Assembly: GCF_021531595.1 (NCBI RefSeq)
Contig: NZ_JADYUD010000002.1
Coordinates: 62,001 to 126,000 of the forward strand
Direction of reading: 5' to 3'
From: Fusobacterium perfoetens
GTDB lineage: Bacteria > Fusobacteriota > Fusobacteriia > Fusobacteriales > Fusobacteriaceae
DNA: 64,000 bases
Shown here: positions 45,247 through 56,471 of the stretch, one piece after another
Position numbering within the stretch: position 1 is the first letter of the stretch
Layout: every line of letters starts with the position of its first letter
The notes under the pieces: generated by a model
The model's input: only the letters and a program-made list of their open reading frames with translations
What the model was told of the DNA's origin: nothing
Databases searched by the model: none
Program-made: the position numbers and the translations under genes

Positions 45247-45294
45247 AAAACCTCCGATAAAGCTGATGATTGTATAAAGAAAATGAACAGAAAA

Positions 45295-46692
45295 TTAAAA
45301 ATTAAAAAGTTCCTCTTTTTGCTTCATTCTTTCTTTCATCTCACATATATACATATATGGATCTTTAGGATTAATATATCTTACAATAGAAGCTCTTGTT
45401 TCATCAATCATTTCTACTTTTTTACTTATAGCTCCTCCTCCAAGAGCTATTGTTGACTGATTTTCTTCTATCATTTCAATATTAAATATAGATTCTTTTC
45501 CTTCTTTTGAATATCCCACATTTTCTCCCCATTCAAGACTATTTTTTTGTCTGTAAAGATAATATGGTTTTAAATTCATTTCCTCAGTAAGTTTTTCTAT
45601 TTCTGCTTCAATTTTTTCATTTTCAATAGCAGTTATTTTATATTTTTCTCTTACAAGTTTTGAACCATTTTTAACAGCAAGAGCATGGATTGTAAGGTTA
45701 TCTATATCATATTTTCTTACTTCATTAAGAGTTCTTAAAATATCTTCAACACTTTCTCCAGGAAGTCCTAAAATTAAATCCATGTTTACTATAAATCCAA
45801 GTCTTTTTATTTCTTTAAAGATTTCATCAAAGTGTTTTCTATCAAAGTTTCTGTTAAGTTCCTTTAAAATATGTTCATTGAAACTTTGAGGATTAAGACT
45901 TACTCTGTCAACTCCTTCATCTTTTAGAATTTGAAGTTTTTCAATATTTAAAGTATCTTCTCTTCCAGCTTCAAAGGTAAATTCTTTTAAATGCTCAAGG
46001 TTTATATTTTTATATACAGCGTCAATAACTCTTTTTAAATCTTTTTCAGTAAGAATGCTAGGAGTACCCCCTCCCATATAAAGAGATTCTATTCTGCATT
46101 TTTTTCCTTGAAGCATTTCTCCTGTAAGTCTTATTTCTTCAAGAAGTGTTTCTACAAATTCATCGTAGAATTTTCCAAGTTTGCTGTTGATTTCATAAGA
46201 AGCAAATGAACAATATCTGCATCTTGTAGGGCAGTATGGTATCCCTATATACATATTTACAGCCTTATCATTAAGATAAAGGCTTTCTTTTTTAACCACA
46301 TCTATAAGAAGTTTTCTTTTTTTAGGAAAAGCAAAATAAAGCTTATCAAGGATTTCATCAATTTCCTCATAAGAATATCCCATAATAAGAAAACGCCTTA
46401 CAAGTTTTGTAGGTCTTACTCCCATTAAAGCACCCCAAGGGTATACTTTTTTAAATAATTTTAAAAGTCCTGCTTTTATCATTACAATTTTTTGATCAAC
46501 CATTTTATCACTGTAATTTTTCAGAGTGAAAACAAAAGAATTTTCTCCTGAAGTAAGTTCAAGAGAGATAATATCTTTATTTTCTTCAAGAGTTCTTACA
46601 TTAAGAGTATCTATTTCCACATCAGGAAGCATAACTTTTTTAAATTCATGTATTGTATTATCTTTAATATTAAAATCTAAATTAATTTTCAC
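45295..46692 (-). CDS. hemZ: Oxygen-independent coproporphyrinogen dehydrogenase HemZ
   Basis: A radical-SAM enzyme of 465 residues. The 4Fe-4S motif CPTRCRYC holds Cys154, Cys158 and Cys161. The N-terminal extension with LMGVRPTKLVRR is specific to HemZ and absent from HemN. HemZ is thought to convert coproporphyrinogen III to protoporphyrinogen IX without oxygen, so some haem synthesis is suggested, though close family members have other roles. The start is GTG 46692 with GGAGA 5 bases upstream. Confidence 0.9.
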   Translation of the reverse strand: MKINLDFNIKDNTIHEFKKVMLPDVEIDTLNVRTLEENKDIISLELTSGENSFVFTLKNYSDKMVDQKIVMIKAGLLKLFKKVYPWGALMGVRPTKLVRRFLIMGYSYEEIDEILDKLYFAFPKKRKLLIDVVKKESLYLNDKAVNMYIGIPYCPTRCRYCSFASYEINSKLGKFYDEFVETLLEEIRLTGEMLQGKKCRIESLYMGGGTPSILTEKDLKRVIDAVYKNINLEHLKEFTFEAGREDTLNIEKLQILKDEGVDRVSLNPQSFNEHILKELNRNFDRKHFDEIFKEIKRLGFIVNMDLILGLPGESVEDILRTLNEVRKYDIDNLTIHALAVKNGSKLVREKYKITAIENEKIEAEIEKLTEEMNLKPYYLYRQKNSLEWGENVGYSKEGKESIFNIEMIEENQSTIALGGGAISKKVEMIDETRASIVRYINPKDPYMYICEMKERMKQKEELFNF

Positions 46693-46740
46693 TTAATTCT
46701 CCATATATTTTTATAAATTTTCTGTATTAAAAAATAAAAG

Positions 46741-47787
46741 TTATCTGTTTTTTCTTAAAGCTTTCACCATATTTTCATATTGAATATTGCTTATTTTATT
46801 TTCTTTATACAGATCTTTTAGACATTCTTCTTTATTAAGCATTCCGTCTCTTCCACTTATATCTATAAAAGACTGAATTTGATTTATTTTACCATTTTTT
46901 ATAAGATTTGCAATTCCTCTATTTATATAAAGCATTTCACAAAGAGGAACTCTTACTTCAGAGATACCTTCAATAAGTTCTTGATAAATTACCCCAATAA
47001 GATTTGAAGCCAGCTGTCTTTCTATAAGATTTTTTTTATTTTCAGGAAATACAGAAAGGATTCTGTCAACAGTATCAACAGCTCCATTTGTATGAAGAGT
47101 TGCAAGAACAAGATGGCCAGTTTCAGCAGCTGTAAGAGCCATTTCCAAACTTTCAGTATCTCTTAGTTCTCCAACCATTATAATATCAATATCCTGACGA
47201 AGAGCAGATCTTAATCCATCAATAAAACTTTTAGTATCCCGTCCCACTTCTCTTTGTCTTATAATGCTTTTCTTTCCTTTGAAAATATATTCAATGGGAT
47301 CTTCAATAGTTAAGATATTAAGATTTTCTTCCCTATTAAATTTTTCTATAATTCCTGCAAGGGTACTGCTTTTTCCACTTCCACTTTTTCCTGAAACTAT
47401 AATAAGCCCTTGTTTTTTTTCAAGAAGTTCATATATTTTTTTATTTATTCCAAGTTCTTCAAGAGTAAAAGGTTCTTCTCTTATAAGCCTTATACTCATG
47501 CCTATGTTTTCTTTTTCATAAAAAATATTTATACGGCAGTTAATTCCACAAGCTTTAAAAGAAAAATCAAGTTCTTTTTCTAAATTAAGAATTTTTTTAT
47601 CTTCTTCTTTAGAAACAAAAGAGGATAGGTCTTTCATATCCTCTTCTGTAAAAGCATTATATTCTTCTATTCTTATAAGTCTGCCGTTAATTCTGAACAC
47701 AGGAACTTCTCCAGCAAGAAGATGGATATCTGAGGCTTTCATCATTTTTCCTTTGTTTAAAATTTCAAAAAAAGTTTCTTTGTTCAT
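46741..47787 (-). CDS. pilT: Type IV pilus retraction ATPase PilT
   Basis: A 348-residue hexameric ATPase. The N-terminal PAS-like domain includes ASDIHLLAGEVPVFRINGRL, Walker A SGKSGSGKS is at 132-140, the Asp box is LTIEDPIEY, Walker B is DIIMVGELRD, and the His box ALTAAETGHLVLATLHTNGA follows. It powers pilus retraction, for motility or DNA uptake. No other pilus genes are adjacent, so the machine itself must be elsewhere. Neighbours hemZ and uppP are unrelated. Confidence 0.93.
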   Translation of the reverse strand: MNKETFFEILNKGKMMKASDIHLLAGEVPVFRINGRLIRIEEYNAFTEEDMKDLSSFVSKEEDKKILNLEKELDFSFKACGINCRINIFYEKENIGMSIRLIREEPFTLEELGINKKIYELLEKKQGLIIVSGKSGSGKSSTLAGIIEKFNREENLNILTIEDPIEYIFKGKKSIIRQREVGRDTKSFIDGLRSALRQDIDIIMVGELRDTESLEMALTAAETGHLVLATLHTNGAVDTVDRILSVFPENKKNLIERQLASNLIGVIYQELIEGISEVRVPLCEMLYINRGIANLIKNGKINQIQSFIDISGRDGMLNKEECLKDLYKENKISNIQYENMVKALRKNR

Positions 47788-47812
47788 AAAACCAGACTCC
47801 TTTTTTATAATT

Positions 47813-48616
47813 TTATTTTATAAGCAGCAGTACTAATATTCCAAGAATTATTCTGTAAACTCCAAAAAGTTTGAAAGTTCTTGTTTTAATATATCCCATA
47901 AACCATTTTATTACAATGTAAGCTACAATAAAAGCTGTAAATGAACCTGCAAACATAAGAGTCCATTCCTGAGAAGTAAAGCTAAGCCCACTTTTCATAA
48001 GTTTTAGAAGAGTAGCTCCAAACATTGTAGGTATTGCAAGGAAGAAAGAAAATTCTGCTGCAACACTTTTTGACAGTCCAAGAAGAAGAGCTCCTACAAT
48101 AGTAGCTCCTGATCTTGAAGTTCCTGGTATCATTGCAAGGCATTGGAAAAAACCAATAGCTAATGCTGTTTTATATGATATATCTTTAAGTGATGTTATT
48201 TTTTTTGCCTTTATTTTATCTTCAATAAAATAAAGGATTATTCCATAAACTATAAGCATTATTGCAACAATTTTTGTATTTCCCATAAACATCTCTGTAA
48301 TGTAGTCATCTGCAAGAAAACCTATTACTCCTGCTGGAATAACTCCTACAAGAATTTTACTCCAAAGAGTAACTCTTTCAATTAAAACTTCTTTATTTTT
48401 TACAAATGGGTGAATATCTCCCCAAAAATAAAGAAGAACTGAAATTATAGATCCAAACTGAACTATAACAAGAAAGTTATCCATAAAATGTTTGCTTATA
48501 TTAGGACTGTTAATAAATCTTTCAACAAGAATCATATGTCCTGTACTGCTTATTGGAAGAAATTCTGTAACTCCTTGAACTATTCCAAGAAGAATAACAA
48601 GTAAAAAAGGATTCAT
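47813..48616 (-). CDS. uppP: Undecaprenyl-diphosphatase
   Basis: A 267-residue integral membrane phosphatase (BacA/UppP) that recycles undecaprenyl pyrophosphate for wall and LPS synthesis; it can give bacitracin tolerance. GVTEFLPISSTGH at 15-27 and PGTSRSG near 164-170 are the two catalytic motifs. About seven to eight hydrophobic segments are visible. It lies between pilT and rfaD, in the envelope-gene run. Confidence 0.96.
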   Translation of the reverse strand: MNPFLLVILLGIVQGVTEFLPISSTGHMILVERFINSPNISKHFMDNFLVIVQFGSIISVLLYFWGDIHPFVKNKEVLIERVTLWSKILVGVIPAGVIGFLADDYITEMFMGNTKIVAIMLIVYGIILYFIEDKIKAKKITSLKDISYKTALAIGFFQCLAMIPGTSRSGATIVGALLLGLSKSVAAEFSFFLAIPTMFGATLLKLMKSGLSFTSQEWTLMFAGSFTAFIVAYIVIKWFMGYIKTRTFKLFGVYRIILGILVLLLIK

Positions 48617-48639
48617 TTTTTATTTTCCTCCCAAGTATA

Positions 48640-49638
48640 TTATAGATAAGGATCTTCTTTAGAAAGATAGTTTACAACATAATCATAAACTCCCTCTTCA
48701 AGAGTATGGAATTTTTTAGTATATCCTGCTTTTTTAACTTTATCCATTTTTGCTTCAGTAAAGTATTGGTATTTTCCTCTTAAGTCTTCAGGCATAGGAA
48801 CAAAAGTAATTACATATTCTTCTTTTAAATCAGGGTTTCCAGAAGCTGCTCTCATTGTTGCCATAGAAAGATCTTTAAAGCTTCTTGCTTTTCCTGTTCC
48901 TACATTATATACTCCTGAAGGAACTTCTTCTGTTAAGAAATAATATAATAAATCAACAACATCTTTTATGTATACGAAATCTCTTAGTTGTTCTCCATCA
49001 GCATACCCTTCTTTATGAGATTTGAAAAGTTTAACTCCTCCATCAGCTTTATATTGGTTGAAAGTATGGAATACCATAGATGCCATTCTTCCTTTGTGGT
49101 ATTCTTGAGGGCCATAAACATTAAAGAATTTACAGCTTATCCATTGTTTTGGAGTCTTAGTTTGTTTGAAAGACCAGTCATCAAAAAGTTTTTTAGAATA
49201 TCCATATTTATTTAAAGGAAGAAGCTTATGGAATTGTTCAACAGTGATATCGTCATCATATCCTTGTTCTCCAGCACCATATGTAGCAGCAGAAGAAGCA
49301 TTAACAAAGTTTATATTGTGATCAGCACAGAATTCCCATAATTTTTTAGTATAACCATAGTTATTACTCATTAAGAAATCTCCGTCTCTTTCTGTTGTTG
49401 CTGAGCAAGCACCAAAGTGCGCTACTCCTGTAATTTTAGCTGCATTTTTCTCATCAGCAAGCCATTCAAAAAGGTTATCTCTGTCAACCCAGTCAGCATA
49501 ATCTCTTTTTCTTAAATTAAGCCATTTATCTTCTGTTCTCATTTTATCAACAGCTAATATGTCGTTGATTCCCATTTCATTTAATTTCCATATAAACGCA
49601 CTTCCGATAAAACCGGCAGCACCAGTAACAATAATCAT
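48640..49638 (-). CDS. rfaD: ADP-L-glycero-D-manno-heptose 6-epimerase
   Basis: A short-chain dehydrogenase-type epimerase of 332 residues that makes ADP-L-glycero-D-manno-heptose for the LPS inner core. The NADP-binding GAAGFIGS is at 6-13, ASSAATYGAGEQGYDDD carries the Ser/Thr, and YGYSKK the catalytic Tyr and Lys. KFFNVYGPQEYHKGRMASM is a family block. GGAGG precedes the ATG. With kdsC it indicates a heptose/Kdo-type LPS. Confidence 0.94.
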   Translation of the reverse strand: MIIVTGAAGFIGSAFIWKLNEMGINDILAVDKMRTEDKWLNLRKRDYADWVDRDNLFEWLADEKNAAKITGVAHFGACSATTERDGDFLMSNNYGYTKKLWEFCADHNINFVNASSAATYGAGEQGYDDDITVEQFHKLLPLNKYGYSKKLFDDWSFKQTKTPKQWISCKFFNVYGPQEYHKGRMASMVFHTFNQYKADGGVKLFKSHKEGYADGEQLRDFVYIKDVVDLLYYFLTEEVPSGVYNVGTGKARSFKDLSMATMRAASGNPDLKEEYVITFVPMPEDLRGKYQYFTEAKMDKVKKAGYTKKFHTLEEGVYDYVVNYLSKEDPYL

Positions 49639-49685
49639 TATTTTACCTCCGTTATTTAGCCTTATATATAAATTCTAGCTGTTTT

Positions 49686-50540
49686 TTACAATAAATTCAA
49701 ACTTTTTTTCATATTCTCATATTCTGAAAGATTAAGTCCCGTATCTCCAAGAGAAACTTCAACTCTGTTTCCTCCATGGAAATCTGATCCTCCTGTTATG
49801 ATAAGGTTGTATTTTTCAGCAAGTTTTTTATAATATTCCTTATCTTTTTGTGAAAAACTGTAATAATTAACTTCAAGTCCTTTTAAACCATGTTTTATAA
49901 GTTCTGAAATAAGTTTTTCAACCTCATCTTTGTTTTCAGTTATAAGCTTAGGATGAGCAAGAGAAACAAAAGCACCATTTCTCATAAGAATATCAACTGC
50001 ATCGGCAGGTTTATAGTCTCTTTTTTCTACAAAGGCTGCTCCTCCTTTTCCAAGATAATTTTTAAAAGCATCAGATTTACAGCTTACATATCCTTTTTTT
50101 AGCATAATTTCTGCAAAATGTGCTTTGCTTATAACATTTCCTTGAACAATGGTTTTAAGTTCATCCATAGTTACAGGAAGATTTAAATCAGCCAGTTTTT
50201 TTATAATTTTTTCGTTTCTTTCATTTCTTATATCAGCAATTCTGTCAAGTTCTTTTAAAAAGTCTGTATCATCAAGATTTAAAAAGTATCCTAAAATATG
50301 AACATCTTTTCCATTAAGATTGCATGACATTTCAATGCCTTTTATAATTTCAATATTATATTTTGCTTCATATTCTTTTATCTTCTTACTGTCTTTAAGT
50401 CCATCCACAGTATCGTGATCTGTTACAGCAAGAACTTTAAGCCCTTTTTCAGAAGCCATTTTAACAAGTTCTTCTACTGTATATGTACCATCAGAATTTA
50501 CTGTGTGAGTGTGTAAATCTGCAATTACTTTATTTTCCAT
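49686..50540 (-). CDS. PHP-domain phosphoesterase
   Basis: A 284-residue PHP-superfamily hydrolase. Metal ligands are in DLHTHTVNSDGT at 8-19, TDHDTVDG at 40-47, GIEMS, and VSLAHPKL and GGSDFHGG near the end. Relatives (YciV, RNase AM) hydrolyse 3',5'-nucleoside bisphosphates or trim RNA 5' ends. The substrate here is not fixed by sequence. The 292-base region upstream of it holds repeat element C. Confidence 0.88.
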   Translation of the reverse strand: MENKVIADLHTHTVNSDGTYTVEELVKMASEKGLKVLAVTDHDTVDGLKDSKKIKEYEAKYNIEIIKGIEMSCNLNGKDVHILGYFLNLDDTDFLKELDRIADIRNERNEKIIKKLADLNLPVTMDELKTIVQGNVISKAHFAEIMLKKGYVSCKSDAFKNYLGKGGAAFVEKRDYKPADAVDILMRNGAFVSLAHPKLITENKDEVEKLISELIKHGLKGLEVNYYSFSQKDKEYYKKLAEKYNLIITGGSDFHGGNRVEVSLGDTGLNLSEYENMKKSLNLL

Positions 50541-50570
50541 TTCTTTTTTCCCTCTCTTCTTTATCTCAAA

Positions 50571-50838
50571 TAAAAAATAAAAGGCTGTTGTAAACTATAA
50601 ACTTATAAAAAAAATTATTTTTATAAGTTTTTCCTGCATTGAAAAATAGTTTGTGATTAATGCAGTGAACAAAACATGAAAATTCATATGTTTGAGGGCA
50701 AAGCCCGAGTTTATGAATTTTAGTTTTGAGAACAACATTAATAGAACTATTTTTCGCCAGCAGGACAGTTTTCTTTTGGTTCGTTTTCTTTGACTGTACA
50801 AAGAAAATGAACAACAACAGCCTTATTTTTTATTAGTT
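50571..50838. repeat. Terminal inverted repeats enclosing element C
   Basis: The left arm TAAAAAATAAAAGGCTGTTGT (one base over from its partner, given here as 50571-50591) pairs with ACAACAGCCTT plus ATTTTTTATTA at about 50813-50838. Each arm is a GC stem followed by a T-run when read outward, so the pair looks like a bidirectional rho-independent terminator with about 220 bases in its loop. Inside the left arm there is also an AAACTTATAAAAA/TTTTTATAAGTTT hairpin (50599-50631). Confidence 0.65.
50633..50764 (-). repeat. Nested-palindrome intergenic element, copy C
   Basis: This 132-base element lies in reverse orientation to copies A and B. Ends are CCTGC/GCAGG, outer arms GAAAAATAGTT (50641-50651) and AACTATTTTTC (50745-50755) pair perfectly, and inner arms AAAATTCATA (50679-50688) and TATGAATTTT (50712-50721) pair perfectly. 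The loop has its own GGGC/GCCC stem. Both arm sequences differ from copies A and B, but pairing is kept. On the minus strand it is preceded by a hairpin (50780-50813) related to 14556-14587. Two overlapping open frames here are not credible genes. Confidence 0.75.
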
Positions 50839-51552
50839 ATCCCATTTTTCAAGTTCAGAAAGATATGGAGAGTAAGCAATGTATAGAGCTTTAGCATTTA
50901 CATTGTTTCTTTCTTGTTTAGTAAGCATTCCTTTTTTATAAATAGTTACAATTTCCATAACTCTATCTGAAACTTCAGAACCATACCAGCTGTTTTCATT
51001 GAAAAACTCAGCTCTTTTTATAAATTTGTTAAGAAGTTTTCTAAGTCTTTTTATATCTTTTTTATCTAAATCAGATTTTTGAGAGAAAGCAACTATTTCG
51101 CTCCATTCTTCAGGTGTAGCTACTGTATTTTGAATATGGTTTGAAGGATTTGCCATTCTAAGACGGGCATCACTTACCATTTTATCAACAAGACCTTTTC
51201 CATTTTTTATGTTTGTATCGCTAAGATAAAAACTTCTGTCAAGACCTGAAACATATCCATTAAGAAGAGAGTTAAATTTATCTCTGTCTTCTTGTGTAAG
51301 CTCTTCTTTTTCAGGAAGAGTTTTAAGGAAATTGTAGTCTTTTTCACTCATTTTTCCTGTTTTTTGTAAATAATAGATAGGATTTTGGTTTCCATACCAG
51401 TCAGGGATAAGAGATTCTTCAACAACAACCTTTGCTATTGTACGATCCCATTGTTTTATATCTTCATCTTTTATCTCATGCTTTTCTGTTACTTTTACAG
51501 AACTGCATGCAGTTACTAATAATAATGCTCCAACAGCTAATAATTTTTTCAT
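50833..51552 (-). CDS. Lipoprotein of unknown function
   Basis: A 239-residue protein starting at ATG 51552, with CAGGAGGA upstream on the minus strand. The signal MKKLLAVGALLLVTACSS has a lipobox LVTAC at Cys16, so the mature protein is membrane-anchored. The mature part is mostly helical and charged, rich in Asp, Lys and Asn (repeated LTQEDRDKFN-like and KKDIKRLRKLL segments). I recognise no family. It follows secA by 25 bases and probably shares its transcript. It may be restricted to fusobacteria. Confidence 0.78.
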   Translation of the reverse strand: MKKLLAVGALLLVTACSSVKVTEKHEIKDEDIKQWDRTIAKVVVEESLIPDWYGNQNPIYYLQKTGKMSEKDYNFLKTLPEKEELTQEDRDKFNSLLNGYVSGLDRSFYLSDTNIKNGKGLVDKMVSDARLRMANPSNHIQNTVATPEEWSEIVAFSQKSDLDKKDIKRLRKLLNKFIKRAEFFNENSWYGSEVSDRVMEIVTIYKKGMLTKQERNNVNAKALYIAYSPYLSELEKWDN

Positions 51553-51577
51553 AATTAATCCTCCTGTAATTTGGTTA

Positions 51578-54187
51578 TTATCTTCCACAACACTTATTAT
51601 ATGGCTTTCCGCTTCCGCAAGGACAAGGTCCTTCAGGATTTTCATCTCCTCCTGCAACAGCTTCTGCTTCCATTTGTTCTTTTGTTTTTACAACAACTTT
51701 AAACATATATGATGTTGTTTCCATTTTAATAGTTTCAAGCATTCTTCCATAAAGCTCCCCTGAAAGAAGTTTGTATTCAATTACAGGATCTTTCTGACCA
51801 TAAGATCTCAGATAGATTCCTTCTCTTAAACCGTCAAGAGCTTTTAAGTGCTCTCTCCATCTGTTATCAACTACTTCAAACAGAACATATTTTTCTATTT
51901 CTCTCATCAGGTCTGAACCAATTTCATTTTCTCTTTCCTGATATTTAGCTTCTATTTCTTCAAATAACTTATCTGCATATTCTTCAATACCATAAGATTT
52001 ATATTCTTCAAAATCTTTGATTTCATATCCATAATGTTCTTCAAGGAATTCAGAAAGTCCTTTGATATCCCATTCGTCTTTAAATTCTCCAACAAATCTT
52101 TCAATAACAGCAGACTGAATAGTTCCTCTAAGCATTTCTGTAATAGTGTCTTTTAAATCAGTTTTAGAAAGAGCTTCATTTCTGCTTGCATAAATTGCTT
52201 CTCTTTGTTTATTCATAACATCGTCAAATTCAAGAAGAGATTTTCTGATTCCAAAGTTTCTTGATTCAACTTTTTTCTGAGCATTTTCAATAGCTTTGCT
52301 TATCATTTTATGAGCGATAGGTTCTCCTTTAGGGATACCAAGTTTTTCCATAACAGTTTTTACTCTGTCAGAACCGAAAAGTTTCATAAGATCATCTTCA
52401 AGAGAAAGGTAGAATTGAGATTCTCCAGGATCTCCTTGTCTTCCTGATCTTCCTCTTAACTGATTATCTATTCTTCTTGATTCATGTCTTTCAGTACCAA
52501 GAATATAAAGTCCTCCAAGAGCTTTAACTTTTTCTTTTTCAGTTTCACATTGAGCAATGTATTTATTTAAGATTTCACTGTATCTTTCATCTGAAACAGG
52601 AACTTCACTTTTTGCCATAAAGTCTGGATTTCCTCCAAGCATAATGTCAGTTCCTCTACCTGCCATATTTGTAGCTATTGTTACAGCTTTATATCTTCCT
52701 GCCTGAGCAACAATTTCAGCTTCTTGAGCATGGAATTTAGCATTAAGAACATTGTGAGGAATGTTCATTTCTTTTAATCTATTAGAAAGAAGTTCAGAAC
52801 CTTGAATTGTAATTGTACCTACAAGCACAGGCTGTCCTTTGTCGTGAAGTTCTTTTATTTTTTCAACGATAGCATCTATTTTTTCTTCTTTTGTTTTATA
52901 AATAATATCTCCGTTGTCTTTTCTTATAACAGGTTTGTTTGTTGGGATAATAACAACTTCAAGACCATAGATATGCATAAATTCAGCAGCTTCAGTTTCA
53001 GCAGTACCAGTCATTCCAGAAAGTTTTTTATACATTCTAAAATAGTTTTGAAGAGTTATTGACGCAAGAGTTTGGTTTTCACTTGCTATTTTAACTCCTT
53101 CTTTTGCTTCAATAGCTTGATGAAGGCCGTCAGAATATCTTCTTCCTTCAAGTGCTCTTCCAGTAAATTCATCTATTATAACTACTTCATTTTCTCTTAC
53201 AAGATAATCTTTATCTTTAACAAAAAGTTCTTTTGCTTTTAAAGATTGCATTAAATAGTGTGTAAGTTCAATATTATTTGGTGAGTAAAGGTTATCAAGT
53301 CCAAGCATTTTTTCAACTTTTTTAACACCTTTTTCAGTAAGAGTAACATTTTTTCCCTTTTCATCAACTTCGTAGTCTTTCCACATTTCTTCAGGGAAAT
53401 TCATTTCTTTTTTCTTTTTAATATCAGTTATTTTTTCAGTTTCTCTACTTCTTTCAAGCATTGTTGCTATTTGGAAGAAAGTCTGATAAAGTTTTGCAGT
53501 ATTTGCAGCAGCACCTGAAATAATAAGAGGTGTTCTTGCTTCGTCAATAAGAATTGAATCAACTTCGTCAACAATACAGAAGTTTAGTTCTCTTTGAACT
53601 TTGTCTTCAAGTCTTGGTACCATATTATCTCTTAGATAATCAAAACCAAACTCAGAGTTTGTTCCGTAAGTTATATCAGCCTGATAAGCTGCTTTTCTTA
53701 AGTCATTATCAAGTCCGTTAATAATAACTCCAGAAGTAAGACCTAGGAAAGAATATAATTGTCCCATTTGCTCTCTATCTCTTTGAGCAAGATAATCGTT
53801 TACTGTGATTACATGAACTCCTTTTCCTGTAAGAGCATTTAAGTAAATTGCAGTAGTGGCAACAAGAGTTTTTCCTTCCCCTGTTTTCATTTCTGTTATT
53901 TTTCCCTCGTGAAGTACAATTCCTCCAATAAGCTGTACATCATAATGTCTCATTCTAAGAACTCTTTTTGAACCTTCTCTTACAACAGCAAAGGCTTCAA
54001 CAAGAAGATCATCAAGAGTTTCTCCTGCTGCAAGTCTTTTTTTGAACTCATCAGTTTTTCCTCTAAGTTCTTCGTCAGAAAGTTTTTCATATTCAGGTTC
54101 AAGAGCGTTGATTTTTTCAACAGTTTTTCTCATTCTCTTTACTTCTCTGTCATTTTTTGTTCCAAAGATTGCTTTTAATAAACCCAT
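51578..54187 (-). CDS. secA: Preprotein translocase ATPase SecA
   Basis: SecA drives protein export through SecYEG. Walker A MKTGEGKT is at 100-107, Walker B-like [12 protein letters not shown] follows, and [13 protein letters not shown] lies in the second nucleotide-binding domain. The C-terminal zinc-binding tail reads [14 protein letters not shown]. The 869 residues are full length. A promoter with 17-base spacing lies just upstream on the minus strand. A lipoprotein gene follows directly. Confidence 0.97.
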   Translation of the reverse strand: MGLLKAIFGTKNDREVKRMRKTVEKINALEPEYEKLSDEELRGKTDEFKKRLAAGETLDDLLVEAFAVVREGSKRVLRMRHYDVQLIGGIVLHEGKITEMKTGEGKTLVATTAIYLNALTGKGVHVITVNDYLAQRDREQMGQLYSFLGLTSGVIINGLDNDLRKAAYQADITYGTNSEFGFDYLRDNMVPRLEDKVQRELNFCIVDEVDSILIDEARTPLIISGAAANTAKLYQTFFQIATMLERSRETEKITDIKKKKEMNFPEEMWKDYEVDEKGKNVTLTEKGVKKVEKMLGLDNLYSPNNIELTHYLMQSLKAKELFVKDKDYLVRENEVVIIDEFTGRALEGRRYSDGLHQAIEAKEGVKIASENQTLASITLQNYFRMYKKLSGMTGTAETEAAEFMHIYGLEVVIIPTNKPVIRKDNGDIIYKTKEEKIDAIVEKIKELHDKGQPVLVGTITIQGSELLSNRLKEMNIPHNVLNAKFHAQEAEIVAQAGRYKAVTIATNMAGRGTDIMLGGNPDFMAKSEVPVSDERYSEILNKYIAQCETEKEKVKALGGLYILGTERHESRRIDNQLRGRSGRQGDPGESQFYLSLEDDLMKLFGSDRVKTVMEKLGIPKGEPIAHKMISKAIENAQKKVESRNFGIRKSLLEFDDVMNKQREAIYASRNEALSKTDLKDTITEMLRGTIQSAVIERFVGEFKDEWDIKGLSEFLEEHYGYEIKDFEEYKSYGIEEYADKLFEEIEAKYQERENEIGSDLMREIEKYVLFEVVDNRWREHLKALDGLREGIYLRSYGQKDPVIEYKLLSGELYGRMLETIKMETTSYMFKVVVKTKEQMEAEAVAGGDENPEGPCPCGSGKPYNKCCGR

Positions 54188-54241
54188 TTACCTGTTCCTC
54201 TCTATATTTAGTTATTTATTTTATACAACTTTACATTCTAA

Positions 54242-54270
54242 ATACTACCATAAAGTAAGCTCTTAGTCAA
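54242..54270 (-). promoter_or_regulatory. Promoter of secA
   Basis: On the minus strand TTGACT (54265-54270 complement) and TAGTAT (54242-54247 complement) are 17 bases apart, and TGG precedes the -10 as an extended element. The secA start is about 55 bases downstream. Confidence 0.7.
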
Positions 54271-54285
54271 AATATTTATTGCTTG

Positions 54286-56325
<2,040 letters not shown>

Positions 56326-56341
56326 TTATTTTTTCAAATTA

Positions 56342-56371
56342 ATTATAACTTTTTTATCTGTAAAATGTCTA
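56342..56371 (-). promoter_or_regulatory. Probable promoter of ligA
   Basis: Minus strand TAGACA (56366-56371 complement), 18 bases, then TATAAT (56342-56347 complement), about 38 bases before the ligA start. Confidence 0.45.
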
Positions 56372-56410
56372 TGATTTGTTTTATTAAGAAAGTTTTTTGA
56401 CAAAAAATAA

Positions 56411-56466
56411 AAAAGGCTGCTTTAAAATTATTTAATAAAAATTTTTATAATTTTTCAGCAGCTTTT
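56411..56466 (-). terminator. Terminator after the amino-acid permease
   Basis: AAAAGGCTGCT (56411-56421) and AGCAGCTTTT (56457-56466) form the base of a long AT-rich hairpin, with a T-run on the minus strand. The other strand also ends in TTTTATTTATT, so it may be partly bidirectional. Confidence 0.7.
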
Positions 56467-56471
56467 ATTTA

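Noticed and set aside
50566-50817. Two overlapping minus-strand frames of about 70-83 codons upstream of the PHP gene
   Set aside because: Both are read from repeat element C and its hairpins; similar frames arise in such repeats without being genes.
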